Assembly (NCBI RefSeq): GCF_003945595.2
Contig: NW_024103862.1
Location: 1,164,501 to 1,228,500, forward strand
Source of the DNA: Pipra filicauda
Taxonomy: Eukaryota; Chordata; Aves; Passeriformes; Pipridae
Direction: 5' to 3'
DNA length: 64,000 nt
The notes beneath the pieces are model-generated. The model ran no database searches and was not told where the DNA came from. It saw only the letters and a program-made list of their open reading frames with translations. Positions 1-11,971 of the stretch are shown piece after piece (the stretch's first letter is position 1; every line of letters starts with the position of its first letter). The translations under genes were made by a program, and so were the position numbers.

Positions 1-1597
1 CGAAAAATGTAGAAGACTGACAATACAGACATGTATGAGAACTCAGGAGCTGGTATTGTTCTGTGGACAACACAAACTGAAAAACTGAGGGTAGTTTCCC
101 ATTCACATCTGTCTCTGATCTCAAAAAAAACCTGCAACACACAACTTCACCTGGAGAGAGAAACTGAAGTCCTCTTCAGGCTTTATTATAAACCTCTGCC
201 GATCTGGGAGCACGGATGCTGTCCAAAACCAGGTGTGCTAAAATATATTTTCCTCACTATATATTTGTATTCGTTTATTGTATATTTTCTGTTTCTTTAA
301 ACCTACTACATGAAACATTTTTATCAAAATATGTTTGTCTGTTTAAATGTTTTGGAATATGCTTGGAATAAAGCAATACACTTGGGTTTGTGAAGCTGTC
401 AGCCCAATTTTATTTTCAGGAGATTAGAACTATTTAGAGAACTGCCTCCCCCTTTCAAAGAGGGTTTGCGGAGGGAAAGCATGGGAAGATCATCTGGGAA
501 TCTCATGTGCCATTTTCTAGACCACTGTAGGAGGGGTATGTGTTGAGATAATGTCATGGGTTATGGTCAAGGAGCAGGGTCGGTTCTAGACCATTAGTCT
601 TGAGCTTTAATGCTAATACTTTTGCATAAGAATAAACATATTTTTAAATGAAACTGCCTGAAATCTGCATTAGATGTGAATTTAGCTTCAGGCTCCCCCT
701 GCTCTTTCCTGTGCTGTTTCTGAATAACACAGTTACTCATAAAATGCACCCAAAAAATATTTCTTAGCTAGTAGGCTGAAATTGCAGTGCAACAAACCAG
801 GACTTGGGAAACTATTTTTCAAGGTGTTGCCACATGTTTTCTGGCTCCAAATAAAGCTGTTTTTCACTAGCACTGTATCCTCTGTATTTATGAACTTGTT
901 TGCCCTTTTTTTGAAATACAAATCAGAAAAATAGAGCCAGGAGTAATAAAGACCCAAAGCTAGTTGTAAGTGGAAACATCAGCTTTACCAATATCAGCTG
1001 CTCTCCTGAAAGGTGTTCCAAATGTCTCACCCCTTAAATGAATAGTGAGTAAGAAGTTAGAGGTACAACGAAGGCACTAGTTCAAAATTCGTTCCAGCTA
1101 GGTTACACCTACATCTGCTATGTCTTTTAATCATCAATAAATATCTCCAGAAATAGTTACCCAAATTAGTGTTCTTCACGAAGAGAAAGAAAATTGAATA
1201 GACTTCTCTTTTTAAGTTGGCATTCAATATATCAAAATGTTACAGAAGAATAAAAAATAGATTAAGATTCAACCTGGTGCCCTTTCTGTCTTGCAAAGCT
1301 GCTTTGAAATGGGCTTGTTCAATACAGCAGCAGCCTAAATCTCAGGTTTCTATTGAAAACTGCCTTGGAAATGAGTGCCATACTGCAAAACTCAGGGAGG
1401 AAAGGTGGAATAGAGACAAAGCTCTGCATTTACTTCAGCATCAAACAGATACAAAATCGTCAGACTGAAAAATGAAGCATTGTGATTTCAGCAGATGAAT
1501 GTCTACTGAAAGGGGAAGCAACAACTGCTTGTTGGTAGCTTCAACAGAAACACTGAGAATTCAGCAGAATAAAGCTGCCTTTCAGCCTTACCTGTGA
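1..1597. other. Unique AT-rich DNA, no gene seen
   Basis: Only short open frames of fewer than 90 codons occur on either strand. None resembles a known protein and none has a clear splice-site context. I see no repeat family, RNA gene or regulatory site that I can name. Probably intergenic or intronic. Confidence 0.6.
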
Positions 1598-1645
1598 CTC
1601 ATCAGTGGGGAAACTGAGGCTCAAGGCAGGTTTTGATGTCAGCAC
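1598..1645 (-). repeat. Worn L2/MIR-like tail fragment, antisense
   Basis: The plus strand reads TGGGGAAACTGAGGCTCAAG, preceded by a CTTACCTGTGACTCATCAG-like stretch. This is the reverse complement of the CTCAGTTTCCCCATCTG block shared by the tails of L2 LINEs and MIR SINEs across amniotes. Only about 45 bp can be matched, so the family cannot be fixed. A chance match is possible but unlikely at this length. Confidence 0.45.
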
Positions 1646-3415
1646 CCGGGCCAGGAGAAAAAAAACCTTTCCCAGACTGCTGGCCTGACTCCTTTCAACA
1701 AAACACTGAATATTTCCATCCCTCTTGCAGCTCCCTTCCCCCACAGGAGTGGAAATTGTTCCAGCTGGTACCCAGATTGTCACCAGTTAACTGAAACTGG
1801 ATCCCAAAGGTGCAGTGGTAAAAGTCCATAACTATCAGTAGAAGGCCATTTCCATTTTGTGAAGCCTAAACTGTGAACTTATTCCGATTGCTTGGGGTTT
1901 TGTTTTGTTTTCATCACAGAATAAAACAATACTGAGAGCCTTTTTAATTTCTGTATAACTTGGAAAACCATCTAGATCAGCCAGTTCTCTGATAACTGTA
2001 TTATTAACTCAGACATCATAGGATGTTAGTGGTTTAGATCATCCACACTAAAATATTCCAGTAAGAAAGAGAGGAAAGCAATGAAAAAAAGGTGAGTTGG
2101 AGAGAGAGAACTTACTGTGAAGAATGCAGAAGTCTCTGACTGTTTAATGGATAAGAATGAATGCTGCTGTTTAACTAGATCCAGCCACTGAAATATCTAA
2201 TTAAAACTGATGTGCTTATTTAGTTTCCAATTCATCACAGGTGGGCCCACATTAATGTGAAAATGAAAGTAAATTACCAGCATTTGGCAATCTCACTGAA
2301 TGTCATTCACATTATTAGCTCAAATCTCAGAATGCATTTTAAAATATGGTTCATAGGTAATAACGTGCTTGAGAACAAGTGAAACCTTGAATCTCTGTCT
2401 CAGTATTTTACTGGCAAGTGTGAATTCAAACTTTACTGGGGGAGCTGCCGGATAATGCTCGTACAAAAGCGCCTTTAGGCAGAATATTCTGGGGGAGCTT
2501 CCCTCACTTTCCTACCACTAATATCACTTGGGAATTGTTGTTTATGTTGGCCTCCCTCCTACCTGTCCCCCTCCAGCTAGAAGCTCATAATAACTTGAAG
2601 CCATTTAATTGTAACCAGATTTCAGGCTCACACTCAGATCACGGAGACCCTGTGTGATTCAACTGCAATGTATTCAGCTTCATAAATGCACAATGGAAAG
2701 GAACAAATAGACTTGAAAATAATGTGTCTTCCAAGAGCATTTGAATTTTCTTTGTAAATATTATATTTATAAATAGTATGTATAATGTGCACTTCAGCTG
2801 GTTGCTAAAAGAAAACTAAAATACATTTGATTTTGACTTAGAAAATCTATGCAAATCTTCAAAATATGTAAGAATGCATTTAAGCCATAGGTTTTTATGA
2901 ACTGAATGTTTAGCCAGTGCTCAAAGTGGGACTGTATATTATTGTCCAGAAATATACATCCCTTCAAATACAGTTAGCATGATTCTACTAAACTGAAACA
3001 ATTTTCCATTTGTATTTTTTTTTGAGTCCATACAACCATCATCTCATAAAATGAAATACTATAATCAGGGGCTTACCTCAGGTGCTCAATGTCTCTTCAG
3101 ATTTCTAAAGTTCAGACAATTATTTTATTTTACAGTTAATCACAGCATTGTCTTGAGTATTATTGGCAACTTAAAACTCTTAACACATGGTTACTATAGT
3201 GAAAAGGGCAATTTCTGTTTCAAGACATCAAAATAATTTTTCTTCTGCTGCTTTCAAAACCAACACTTTTCATTTAAAAAAAAAATAATTGTAAAAATAT
3301 TTTTACTGGATTTGAAAAATACTTTTTCAATATTTTTCTGTTTTAATAGTCTTCCCCACTATCCTTTTGACATTAAAAAGTGAATTAAGGGAATTTATTA
3401 AAATGTGTGATGAGT
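1646..3415. other. Unique DNA, no gene; possible conserved noncoding patch
   Basis: There is no coding frame of interest. The part around 2200-2700 is compositionally calmer than its flanks. It carries runs of homeobox-like ATTA/TAAT cores and a few retained CpGs (about 2450-2475 and 2640), the look of a conserved noncoding element. This is an impression from composition only. Confidence 0.3.
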
Positions 3416-3500
3416 TATAGATAGATAGCTAGATAGGTAGGTAGGTAGATAGATAAAAATATATATGTATATATATTATATAAAAATGCATATATATAAA
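3416..3500. repeat. Compound microsatellite (GATA)n-(GGTA)n-(TA)n
   Basis: ATAG/GATA units run from the left edge, change to four GGTA-type units near 3436-3448, return to GATA, and then grade into an alternating TA tract with ATGTAT interruptions. Compound arrays like this are usually length-polymorphic. No gene is nearby. Confidence 0.9.
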
Positions 3501-6440
3501 TGTAGACAAATTTCTTCAGTAATCAAATGTGAACTGCAGCCTCTGTTTTTATTGGAAAAAAAAATAATTTTTTCCTTGGCCAAATAGCTATGTCAAGGCA
3601 TTGCAGACCCTTGCAAGCACCATTTTAAACACAGTCTCCCATTATCAACCACACAAAACATTCCCAAGACCTGTATTGCAAAGCTAAGCAGGCTACAAAA
3701 TCTCATTCTTTTAGAGAGAGAAAGCAAAGAAAGGCAGGAGAATGAGCCCGAGCACCCAAAAGGAGAAAAAAGGAAGGAGAGAGAAGGAAAAGGACTAAGA
3801 AAACCATAGTGTGCCAAAGAGAAATCAAGTTACACAGAAATTTAGTTTAAGGAAAGAAAGAAACATATACGAACAAGGGTGCTACATCACTTGTATAGTC
3901 TTGAAAAAAACCCTCAACCCTATGTGGTTTTAAAAGCAAAGAAAAAGAGGAAATATGCATATTGCTTATCCAAGGGACGTGGTAGGACCATCTTCCCCTG
4001 CTTTAGACAATGTAGAATTGATCTCAAGCTGAGGAGTTGCTGGCCAAGCCTTTTGGAATGCAAGGGTGAGAGCATCCTCCAGTTCTGTCAGGAAGCACAG
4101 CCAGGGTGTCTCCAGGCCCCCGGCAGAGTGGGGAGAGAACACTGACATCCCTAGGAACACTGACTGGACAGCAGCTGGAGATCCTGCTTTCTGTCTCCAC
4201 CTCACCACACAGTGTCCCTTCAAAGACTCATTTGCGGTATATGTAGGGAGAGAAGGCGTAATGCTGAGAAACTGGTGGGAAATAATAAGAAAGAAGTGCT
4301 CTAGTTTGATGAGGATAATAACCTTTCTAACTGGTGTCCTATCGTATTAGGTTCCCCATGAAATTATTTAAAACAGCAGGGAATCAAACATCCCCACGTT
4401 ATTAACCTCTAACTCGTGCTTATTGAAGAAAATCAGGCAGATATTTTATGTGTGGCTTCCCAGATGATGGCACATAGCACGGTGAGGACCATGCGTAAGA
4501 CCCCAGGCTCACCCCACGAGCTCATGCAAGGGGTTTTATGCCAAAAATATGTAAGGCCCCAAAAATGCACCCAACGGATTTATTAAAAGGGCCTTAGGTT
4601 CTTTTATACCTTGAGGCTACACACTGGAAAAAAGCTATGACTTTTTCCATAGATCAAAATAACACTCTTGTACTGGTAAGCTTTGGAAGATAAGAGAATT
4701 TGGCAAAAGTTTAAAGCAAACATTCAATAAACATAAAGCATTTCACAAAGCGTTGACTTACCAAATTCCAGTCCATCCTGGTTTAAGTTACCCAAATATT
4801 AAGAAAAGGGAATTAGGAGAAGAAGTAAAGAAAAAGACAGAGAAAGAGCGAGAGAAGAGAATTATAGATACCTCTCAGATCCAGCATAGAACCAGCTACT
4901 ACAAATCCAAGGACAATAGGGCCATGACACTGTGGAGGCCTTATGGTGTTGATTTTATTTGCTTTGGACTCCTGAGGCCACCATGCCCAGGTGGGGTTTC
5001 TGTCCTTCCAGCCATTCGGGATCTGAGTTAGGGGCTCCAGGGGGTGTGGTGTGGGGTTGCAGGTGTGCCGATGGCTTAGAGCTACACTAGAGGCTCTCAG
5101 GGAGGCAGGATACGAGGGCAGAGCACCATTCCACCTTGGCAGAACCTGATCTGCCCCCTCCCACACACACAGTTATTTTGAGCCAGCAATAACTTTTTTC
5201 CAGTCTATCACACCATGGGACCAGGTCCTCATGCTGATGGGGGACAGCCCTCCCACTGTGCCCCACCTCTGGCAGACTGGTTGCCATCCCCAGGCTGCCC
5301 AGTGGCCACCATGACCCACAGCTCCCTGTTTGTTTCTGACCAGCTGTGTGGGGCCCAAGGTTTCCCCATCCACACTGGGAAGGCAAATACCCAAAAGCAA
5401 GAGAGGATGCTGTGTATGCTACGAATCACAACACAACACTGGGGTGACAATGGCTGCACTATTAACACAGCTGTTAATAAGGCATTTGTATATGGCTTTT
5501 TAGGTGAAAGCTAATCTAGTGTAAAACATTTTAAAGCCAACTGAACACCATCTATTAAAAGGAAAAAAAGTTTCAATCCAGAAATCGGCCAAGCTGGGAA
5601 ACCAAAGCATTGTACCATCTTTCTTACATCACTTGCGCATTTTCTAGGGTGCAGTGAAATACCATACAGAAGAAAAACAAGTTGCCACATTCAAAAGTAG
5701 TTATTAGATAAGTCTGTGGATTTATATTACCTAAAGACATAGAGCTGAATTGTATGAATGGTAGGCTGTTCCTACTTAGTCACAAATTGTGTTGGGAAAT
5801 AATGTAGCACTTTTTTTTTAATTATGATCCTCCATCAGAGCAGTACATTGTCTGGCTGGGGATCCACTGCTGGTTTTGGGTTTAAACATTAGATTTTACT
5901 TAAATTCTTTGTGGGAAATATTTTTTTTTCTGTTGCCAACAATTCTTTTCTTTATTCCCAGCAAAACTCATTTGACTGTCTATTTTTCAAATGCTTGAAA
6001 ACTATTGAGCAAACCTGTTCTTTTATAAAATACTAAGGAATTTAGGACAACAGAAAGTCATTGAAATGCTACTTTGAAATATTTAAATCTTCAGAGGGCA
6101 AGTTCAGTTTTTTAGGGGTTTATTTTTGACATTTTTGAAGATATACATACATAAATTATTGGTAATGCTGAATTCCAGCACTGGAAATGCAGCAAAGGAC
6201 CTTGGCGGCACCACAACGAACAGCTGCTCGTGAAGAGCCTGCCTTCCCAAACACCCAGAGGAAGGTAGAGAGTGCTGAAGTGTTGGCTGAATATTCAAAA
6301 ACACTGCAAAGAATAAAAACTTCACCATAAACAAAATGTGAGGAACACACCTCTGTTCCCAACGCCCCTTGGGCAACACTGCAGGAAGGACCTGGCTGTA
6401 TATTTTACACCTCTGCTATATGCTCATACAAACACACTTT
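3501..6440. other. Unique DNA with a GC-richer patch, no gene supported
   Basis: Most of the stretch is unremarkable. From roughly 4870 to 5480 the base composition becomes visibly richer in G and C, and several overlapping open frames of 75-117 codons appear on both strands. None has recognisable motifs. Overlapping frames on both strands are what GC-rich noncoding DNA gives by chance. An unrecognised LTR or old repeat is another possibility. Around 4440-4620 there is a polyadenylation-like, LTR-like texture that I could not tie to any family. Confidence 0.4.
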
Positions 6441-6482
6441 AAAAAAAAAAACAACAACAAAACAAAACCAACCAAACAAAAA
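6441..6482 (+). repeat. A-rich simple repeat
   Basis: An A11 run grades into (CAA)n, CAAAA and CCAA units. It is low-complexity sequence with no adjacent element whose poly(A) tail it could be. Confidence 0.8.
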
Positions 6483-6570
6483 GAGCCTTATTACTATTTC
6501 AGTGTCTCTGAAATAACATTGGTGTCCCGTAGAAAAGAAGTATTTCCCATGCGCAGCACCACATAATCAT

Positions 6571-6884
6571 TTAGCTGCACGGTGGGAGGTATTTGCCATC
6601 TTCTAAAGTATCACTTATTAGCACTGGTGGGGCTGCAATTGGCAAAATTGCAGGTTGATCCTGTACAATCAACTGAATGGTTTGAAGGTGCTGTGGGGAG
6701 ATGAGTGGGCTCTCTTCTGAGAGCAAATGCAGTTTAGTTAGCAATAGAATGAGAAGGGCAGGAGAGTTCTGTGGTGTTGTAGGGTCAGTTATGAGAGGTA
6801 CGTTGATAGTCTGCATCATCCTCGAGCAAAGACATGCCTGCCAAGAACAAGGACCGTCGCAAAGTCTGGGGCTGTGCACACATG
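6571..6884 (-). other. Candidate terminal exon or long chance ORF, about 104 codons
   Basis: This is the end of the longest open frame in the window not explained by a retrotransposon; the frame itself runs 7035 to 6571 (154 codons). On the minus strand a pyrimidine-rich tract ending TTTTTATTACAG places a good 3' splice site at 6885, giving a phase-1 exon of about 104 codons to the stop at 6571-6573. The predicted peptide is rich in Leu, Pro, Ile and Gln (for example LLTKLHLLSEESPLISPQ) and ends EDGKYLPPCS. Several CpGs survive in this stretch, more than in its surroundings. I recognise no family, see no partner exon, and no polyadenylation signal was identified. It could equally be chance. 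Confidence 0.2.
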
Positions 6885-7191
6885 CTGTAATAAAAACAGA
6901 TTCTTCCACTGAGATTTTACAAGCCAGGTTTATGACCAGACAACATACAGATGTAATACACAAACACAGAGGAAGAGAGGAAAGGAGATAACAGTAAAAT
7001 GAGCATGCATTTTTCATAATAGGCAGTAATTTCATGGCTTAATTTAATCAGTGGTCTAACTCAGTGCAGTACCTTGCTTTTCTCCTGTCCTCATAAGTTT
7101 TAAGGCCTCATTAACATATGATGCGTGCGGAATATTTCACAGAAACTGCAGTCACTAAGAGTAGTCCCCCAAGCTTTATGGCATGTTTCAC
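6885..7191. other. Unique DNA, no gene
   Basis: This includes the upstream part of the open frame ending at 6571. Its translation here is hydrophobic and Cys-rich (CYLLSSLPLCLCITSVCCLV), which might pass for a signal peptide, but no promoter or start context supports translation. Confidence 0.4.
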
Positions 7192-7337
7192 AGATTTCAC
7201 AGAATATTCTGAGTTGGAAGGGACCCACAACAATCATTGAGTCCAACTCTTAAGTGAATAGACTGTAGAGGGATCAAACCCACAACCTTGGTGTTATTAG
7301 CACGATGCTCTAAACAACGGAGCTAATCTCAGGGTTG
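7192..7337 (-). mobile_element. tRNA-Ile-derived SINE with CR1 tail (TguSINE1-like)
   Basis: Read on the minus strand, the element starts near 7337 with a tRNA-like head. It has a TTAGCTC...TTAGAGC A-box region (complement of 7312-7325), an anticodon region GCTAATAAC that matches tRNA-Ile(AAT), and a B box GGGTTTGATCCC (complement of 7270-7281). A short body follows. The last 53 nt or so (to 7192) match the 3' end of the CR1 at 22310-23366 at about 47 positions, including an identical stretch TGGGTCCCTTCCAACTCAG. Transcription would be by RNA polymerase III from the internal boxes, and mobility would be borrowed from CR1 reverse transcriptase. From memory this is the design of TguSINE1 of passerines. 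The copy looks full length and mildly diverged. Confidence 0.85.
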
Positions 7338-9141
7338 TCTATATGGGATCTTATTCCATTTTAAGTACTGGTCCCAACAGAAAGTATTTAGCTGCCATCG
7401 TTTCAAAAGGTTAGTAAAGTGTTCTGCAATAATTGACATTTTCTGTAGTAAGAATCCTAAATGAGTGCTGAATTTTGCTCTGCAATGTGGGAAGTGCAAG
7501 CCAAAACTTTTAAGGATGTTCACAGCATTGTGTTGTCTGACTTCTGTTTACTCCTGTGTTGCATTTGGAATGGGCTTTGGGAACTGCTGGCAAAAGAAGA
7601 GGTTTCAGCACCGTAAGTTATTAGGTGTTGCATAATAAAACCACTTCCACAGAGAAGAGGAAAGTGCTACATTAGTTTAGATGGTGAAGTTAAGCTCTGG
7701 TCCTGAGGACACTGTTTGAGCTGGGGAAGAGGGCTCACAACGTGCCACTGGTTTCCATAGTAAAAGAGGTTGTGTGTGACTTGGCAATAAGTCTTTAACA
7801 TGAAACTATGTACAAAGTGAGGGGTAATAGCCTTTTACGTTTGTATGCTGTCACCATTCATATTCTTACCTTCCATGCGAAGATGATCTCCTGTACAATA
7901 TAGTCTCAGGAATACCTGCACAGGCTTGGCCATGAAATTGTTTATTGATATATACGATCACACATCTTTAATTACACTTCAGAAGATCACATAATACAGT
8001 AGGCATATTTTAGTAGCTATCTTGATAGGCCCAAAAGGCCCTTAAATACAAAAGGAAGAACAATCATCCTCCTACCTGTATTGAGACCAAAATATACGTT
8101 GGTGCTGCCAGAATTGATTTGTATATAATTGAAATTCATCTTGCAGGTTCAAATTTTAAAGAAACTCAAATCTGGTGCCAGCCGAACAGGGCAGTAGAGT
8201 TAAGGGAGAAACTATTTTTGCCGAATTATTTTAATGTGAATTTACTGATCTTGAAAGATGCTGCATTAGTGATAGCACTTCATTTATCCAAAGGAGTACA
8301 ACGAGTGACAGTGGTGCTCCTCACCAAAACAGTTTAGTCTGTTTCTAGGAAGAAGCTTCAGGGCAAGGGTTTGCATCCCATTTATCAAGTCTACTGGCAT
8401 CTTCTGGCTTCCTGGTCTTGCCATTTTTCCTTGTATTTTCAAATTTTTACAAAGAATGAGAAGACTAAAGAAACACAGAAGTGCTAGCCTTACACTAACT
8501 TTTGTGATGTTTACACCTATCTATCGAGAGGATAAAGTCCGTTGTGTAAATTTTAACTTTTCTACAAATTGAAACATGAGATAGGATATAATCCTTCATG
8601 CTCATGAAAATAAAGTACCCAATCTAAGATTGTTACAATCTTGGCAGAGAATTCCGACCCTAGAATTTCTAGAGAATCCTATATATCCCAAGTCTGTGCT
8701 CTCACTCCAGTTACACCTCACTGCCTTCACAGAGAACATCTGCAAGTATCTAAACTGGTATTTTGGTCCTATTCAGCATCTGGTGAGATGTACTTACAAT
8801 TACATAGCTGTAATAGTACTCACTGGATAGTGCAATAGGCTTGAGTGGACTGTTTAGCTCTGGGATTTTAACTAATTTTAAATCAAATTTTGAATTTTAT
8901 GCCCTTCCTTCCAAACAGAAGGGTGTTACACCTTCTGATTATGTATTAGGTGAGGTAGATGTAGCAGAATAGCACACACAAAATGTTCAGTTTCCTTACT
9001 TCTGCCACACGTTTCCCCCCTATTTTAGCATTAATCACTTGCCACCGTAGAGTTGAGCCCAGAATAACCTATTTTCAATTAACACAAACAAAAATGCATC
9101 ATCAATAGCATCGTCATTACCAATCAGCAATTACTGCTTAG
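7338..9141. other. Unique AT-rich DNA, no gene seen
   Basis: Short frames only (60-73 codons). No repeat family, RNA gene or obvious regulatory cluster was identified. Confidence 0.6.
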
Positions 9142-9264
9142 TTACAGCCCTTGTTCCAGCTTTGGGGCACAGTGCATCCCCACACTGATGACGGCGATGA
9201 TTCCAATAGCAAAGGTCAGCCTTAAAGCCTCTCTGAAGCCAGTCATCCAGACGATTACCGTCAT
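9142..9264 (-). other. Small hydrophobic open frame in a CpG-retaining patch
   Basis: Minus-strand ATG at 9264-9262 runs 40 codons to a TAA at 9144-9142. The middle of the product is membrane-like (LRLTFAIGIIAVISVG) and it ends CAPKLEQGL. The overlapping frame on the same strand (9313-9131) is also open for 60 codons. The patch retains several CpGs (for example GACGGCGATG on the plus strand), which is uncommon nearby. It may be a small exon or a conserved noncoding element. No family was recognised and no clear acceptor was found, so coding status is unproven. Confidence 0.15.
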
Positions 9265-11971
9265 TGACAGTTTTTGCCAGAAGCACACTTATTGAAAGCA
9301 ATGTGAATGCCACAAGGACTGTGTATAAAAATAGAGGAAAATTGTCTGCAGTCTTCCCTCATCTCCTGGTTGCCAATTGTAATTAGATCTTCAGGCTGCT
9401 TTGCAATCAGCCATCAGTTCCACAGTATAAAGACCTCTGCAGCAGAATATGCACTCTACGTCTTTATCATCAAAGTCCTCCAGTCATTCAAATGGCTTAC
9501 AGTAGAGATATCTTTTCTATATAACTTGGAACATCCAGGGGAAAAGAAAAGGAAACTGAGTACACCAGAACTTCTAGAAGAAACTGAAAAGGATATCGAT
9601 TGCAGTTCCTGTGCAGCATTTCCTGATGCAACCCCACACTTAGCAGAATTACCGAAGTAAGGTCAAAAAGAATCTTCATTTATACATTTAAAGTGCCGCC
9701 TCCTTTTACAGTTTTCAATACATAGGATTATCTCCCTTCATACAACATACTTAATCTTCTGTGTATCACCAATTTAATATTCATAATTTCAGTGTTTTGT
9801 GGGATCCAGTCTCAATTTCGTTCTACTGATATAAGCAAAAAATATATAAATGACCTCTAAGATCATATTCACCTACATGTTACATGATGTTTCTGCCTTG
9901 TTTTGTCTCAGACAGTAGTGCTGTTGTTTAAATAATTTGTACTACGGTTCTATTGATTTATTAAAAGATATATTCGGAATCCATTTTCACTGCGTTTAGT
10001 TGTTAGATGCATACACAGAAGAGTGTTCACCTTGTTGACTTAAAATCTATCCTCTTTGTATTTATTGCCCTTAAAGGAATCTATATGGACAAAGACTATT
10101 TGCACCAGTGCCCTGATTTTCACCATAAAGAATATCGAATAAATACTTTTTTTAAGTCCCACTCAGCTAATTGTCTTTTGAAATGTAGTTAATATGTCAG
10201 AAATATCTCTCAGCTATACATCATTTACTAAGCAATGCCAGAAATTACAGTAAGCTGTTATTTTTCTGTTTCTGAACATGCTGCTCCATAATTCTCTTTA
10301 GAGGAACTCCATGTGAGTGGTACCAGAATAAGAACTGTTATATCTCATAAAGCCATAGACTACCAGCACAACCCCCCCAAGGTGAGTTTCAACTGCTCTA
10401 TAGCTAAAGAGGCTATTCACCAGCAGAAGACTTCAGGATACAGAGGAAAATTGTCTGTGTCTGCTGAGCCTGGCTATTAAAGCTGGCAAGTTTCATCTCC
10501 ATCTTCTCTGATGCTCATCCTATGAGGAAAAAAGAGAGCTTCCAGAGTAAGGACAGTTGTGGTCAACCTAGACATAGGAGCCCACTGCAATTTTGTAAGC
10601 TGTTTCTTTACTAAATAGGAATATTAATGACTCCGAGGAATTAATTCTGGGATGGAAGTTCCTACAACTTCCATTCTTACTTATAAAAGCATTGTTAAGA
10701 AAGAACTAGTGCTATATTCCCATGGTTGCACCCTGTCTCTCTAGATGAAGAAAATATTTCAAGTGAAGAGAAGGGGCCAAAAGTTAAGAGTAAGACATTC
10801 AAACAATGTTTCATGAACCCTGGAAAATTTCATGCTGAGCTCCTCAGGTGAAAATTCAGTTTCTGTGCATTCCAATCTTCTTTCAATATGCCCATCTGAC
10901 TCTCCAGATTCATTAACTGAGCAGCCACATTTTCTAGCAGGTTTCCTACAGTGATTGAAGTTTGCAACACATCTATTTCTGCATATAGCAATTCCAACAC
11001 TTCTCAAAACGATCCCTTAAAGTCCAGACTTGTGGCAGATTGTCTTTCCAGCAGGACAGCGCAAGATGGGCTCTGGTATGTGTCTTGAGATGTAGTGGTA
11101 ATGCACGTTGAAATAAATTAACTATTTATACAGAGCATTTCATCTCAGAATTGTATGAGCTATCTACCTCACAAACCATGCATATAAAAGTATGAGAATG
11201 AGACAAGGGAGTTTATGCAGGTCAGGATCTTAGGTACTAAGAATACACTATGTTTCCGAAATCCGATGAACCTGGGTAGTTTTGAATATAACAATGATGT
11301 TTTTCGGATCACTAAATGTTGTGATGTAAAAAAATTTGCAGGATCGGGGATTAATGATTCAACTTAGGCAGTGAAAAGCAGCTTTATACCTTGGTGCAGA
11401 ATGACCTTTAGGCAAGATGGGAACATTCTGCTTTTGTTTGTTAAGAACAGTTTTAACTAACCTGTATTTCAACAGTCACAGAATTAATTACAAAAAGGAA
11501 AGTTCTCAAAGTTTTCCTCATTTTTTCCCTCTATAAGTCTAACTGTCTGCTATGAGAAAGTTATGAAAAATAGCTAGCTAGCAACTGTATAGAATCACAT
11601 CAAGTGAAAATACTTTAAGAGTTTTGTTATATTGTGACATCTACAACCCTCACTTAGTGGTTAATGGATATAATTTTGTTTTGGTTTTTCACCTACTCTA
11701 ACCAGAAGTTGCAATCACACTTGTTTCTTGCATGACTCCAGCCAACTGAACCCAAGTGAGCTTCAGAGAAATGAAAGTTAGGGCAATAACATGTGCAATT
11801 TTTCTTTAATTCTTGTGTTTCCAATATAAGAAAAATTAAGAAAAACAGGTTAAGATACAGACTTAGTGCTGAGCAGCACAAAAGTGATGCTAGGAGTTGT
11901 GTGCTCAAAGAACTGTACAGTGAACATCCAGTTCCAATTCTTCCTTGTCTCTTTTTGTCAGGATTAATCCT
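9265..11971. other. Unique DNA, no gene supported
   Basis: The longest frame is 117 codons (9307-9660, +). It has a mixed hydrophobic start and a charged segment EKKRKLSTPELLEETEKD, with no recognisable domain and no splice evidence. The remaining frames are shorter. No repeat family was recognised. Confidence 0.45.

Noticed and set aside
4813..5514. Cluster of 75-117-codon frames on both strands
   Set aside because: Overlap in several frames at once and high GC explain them. No recognisable protein.
7261..7337. Functional tRNA-Ile gene
   Set aside because: The acceptor stem does not close and the sequence runs directly into a CR1-type tail. It is the head of a SINE.
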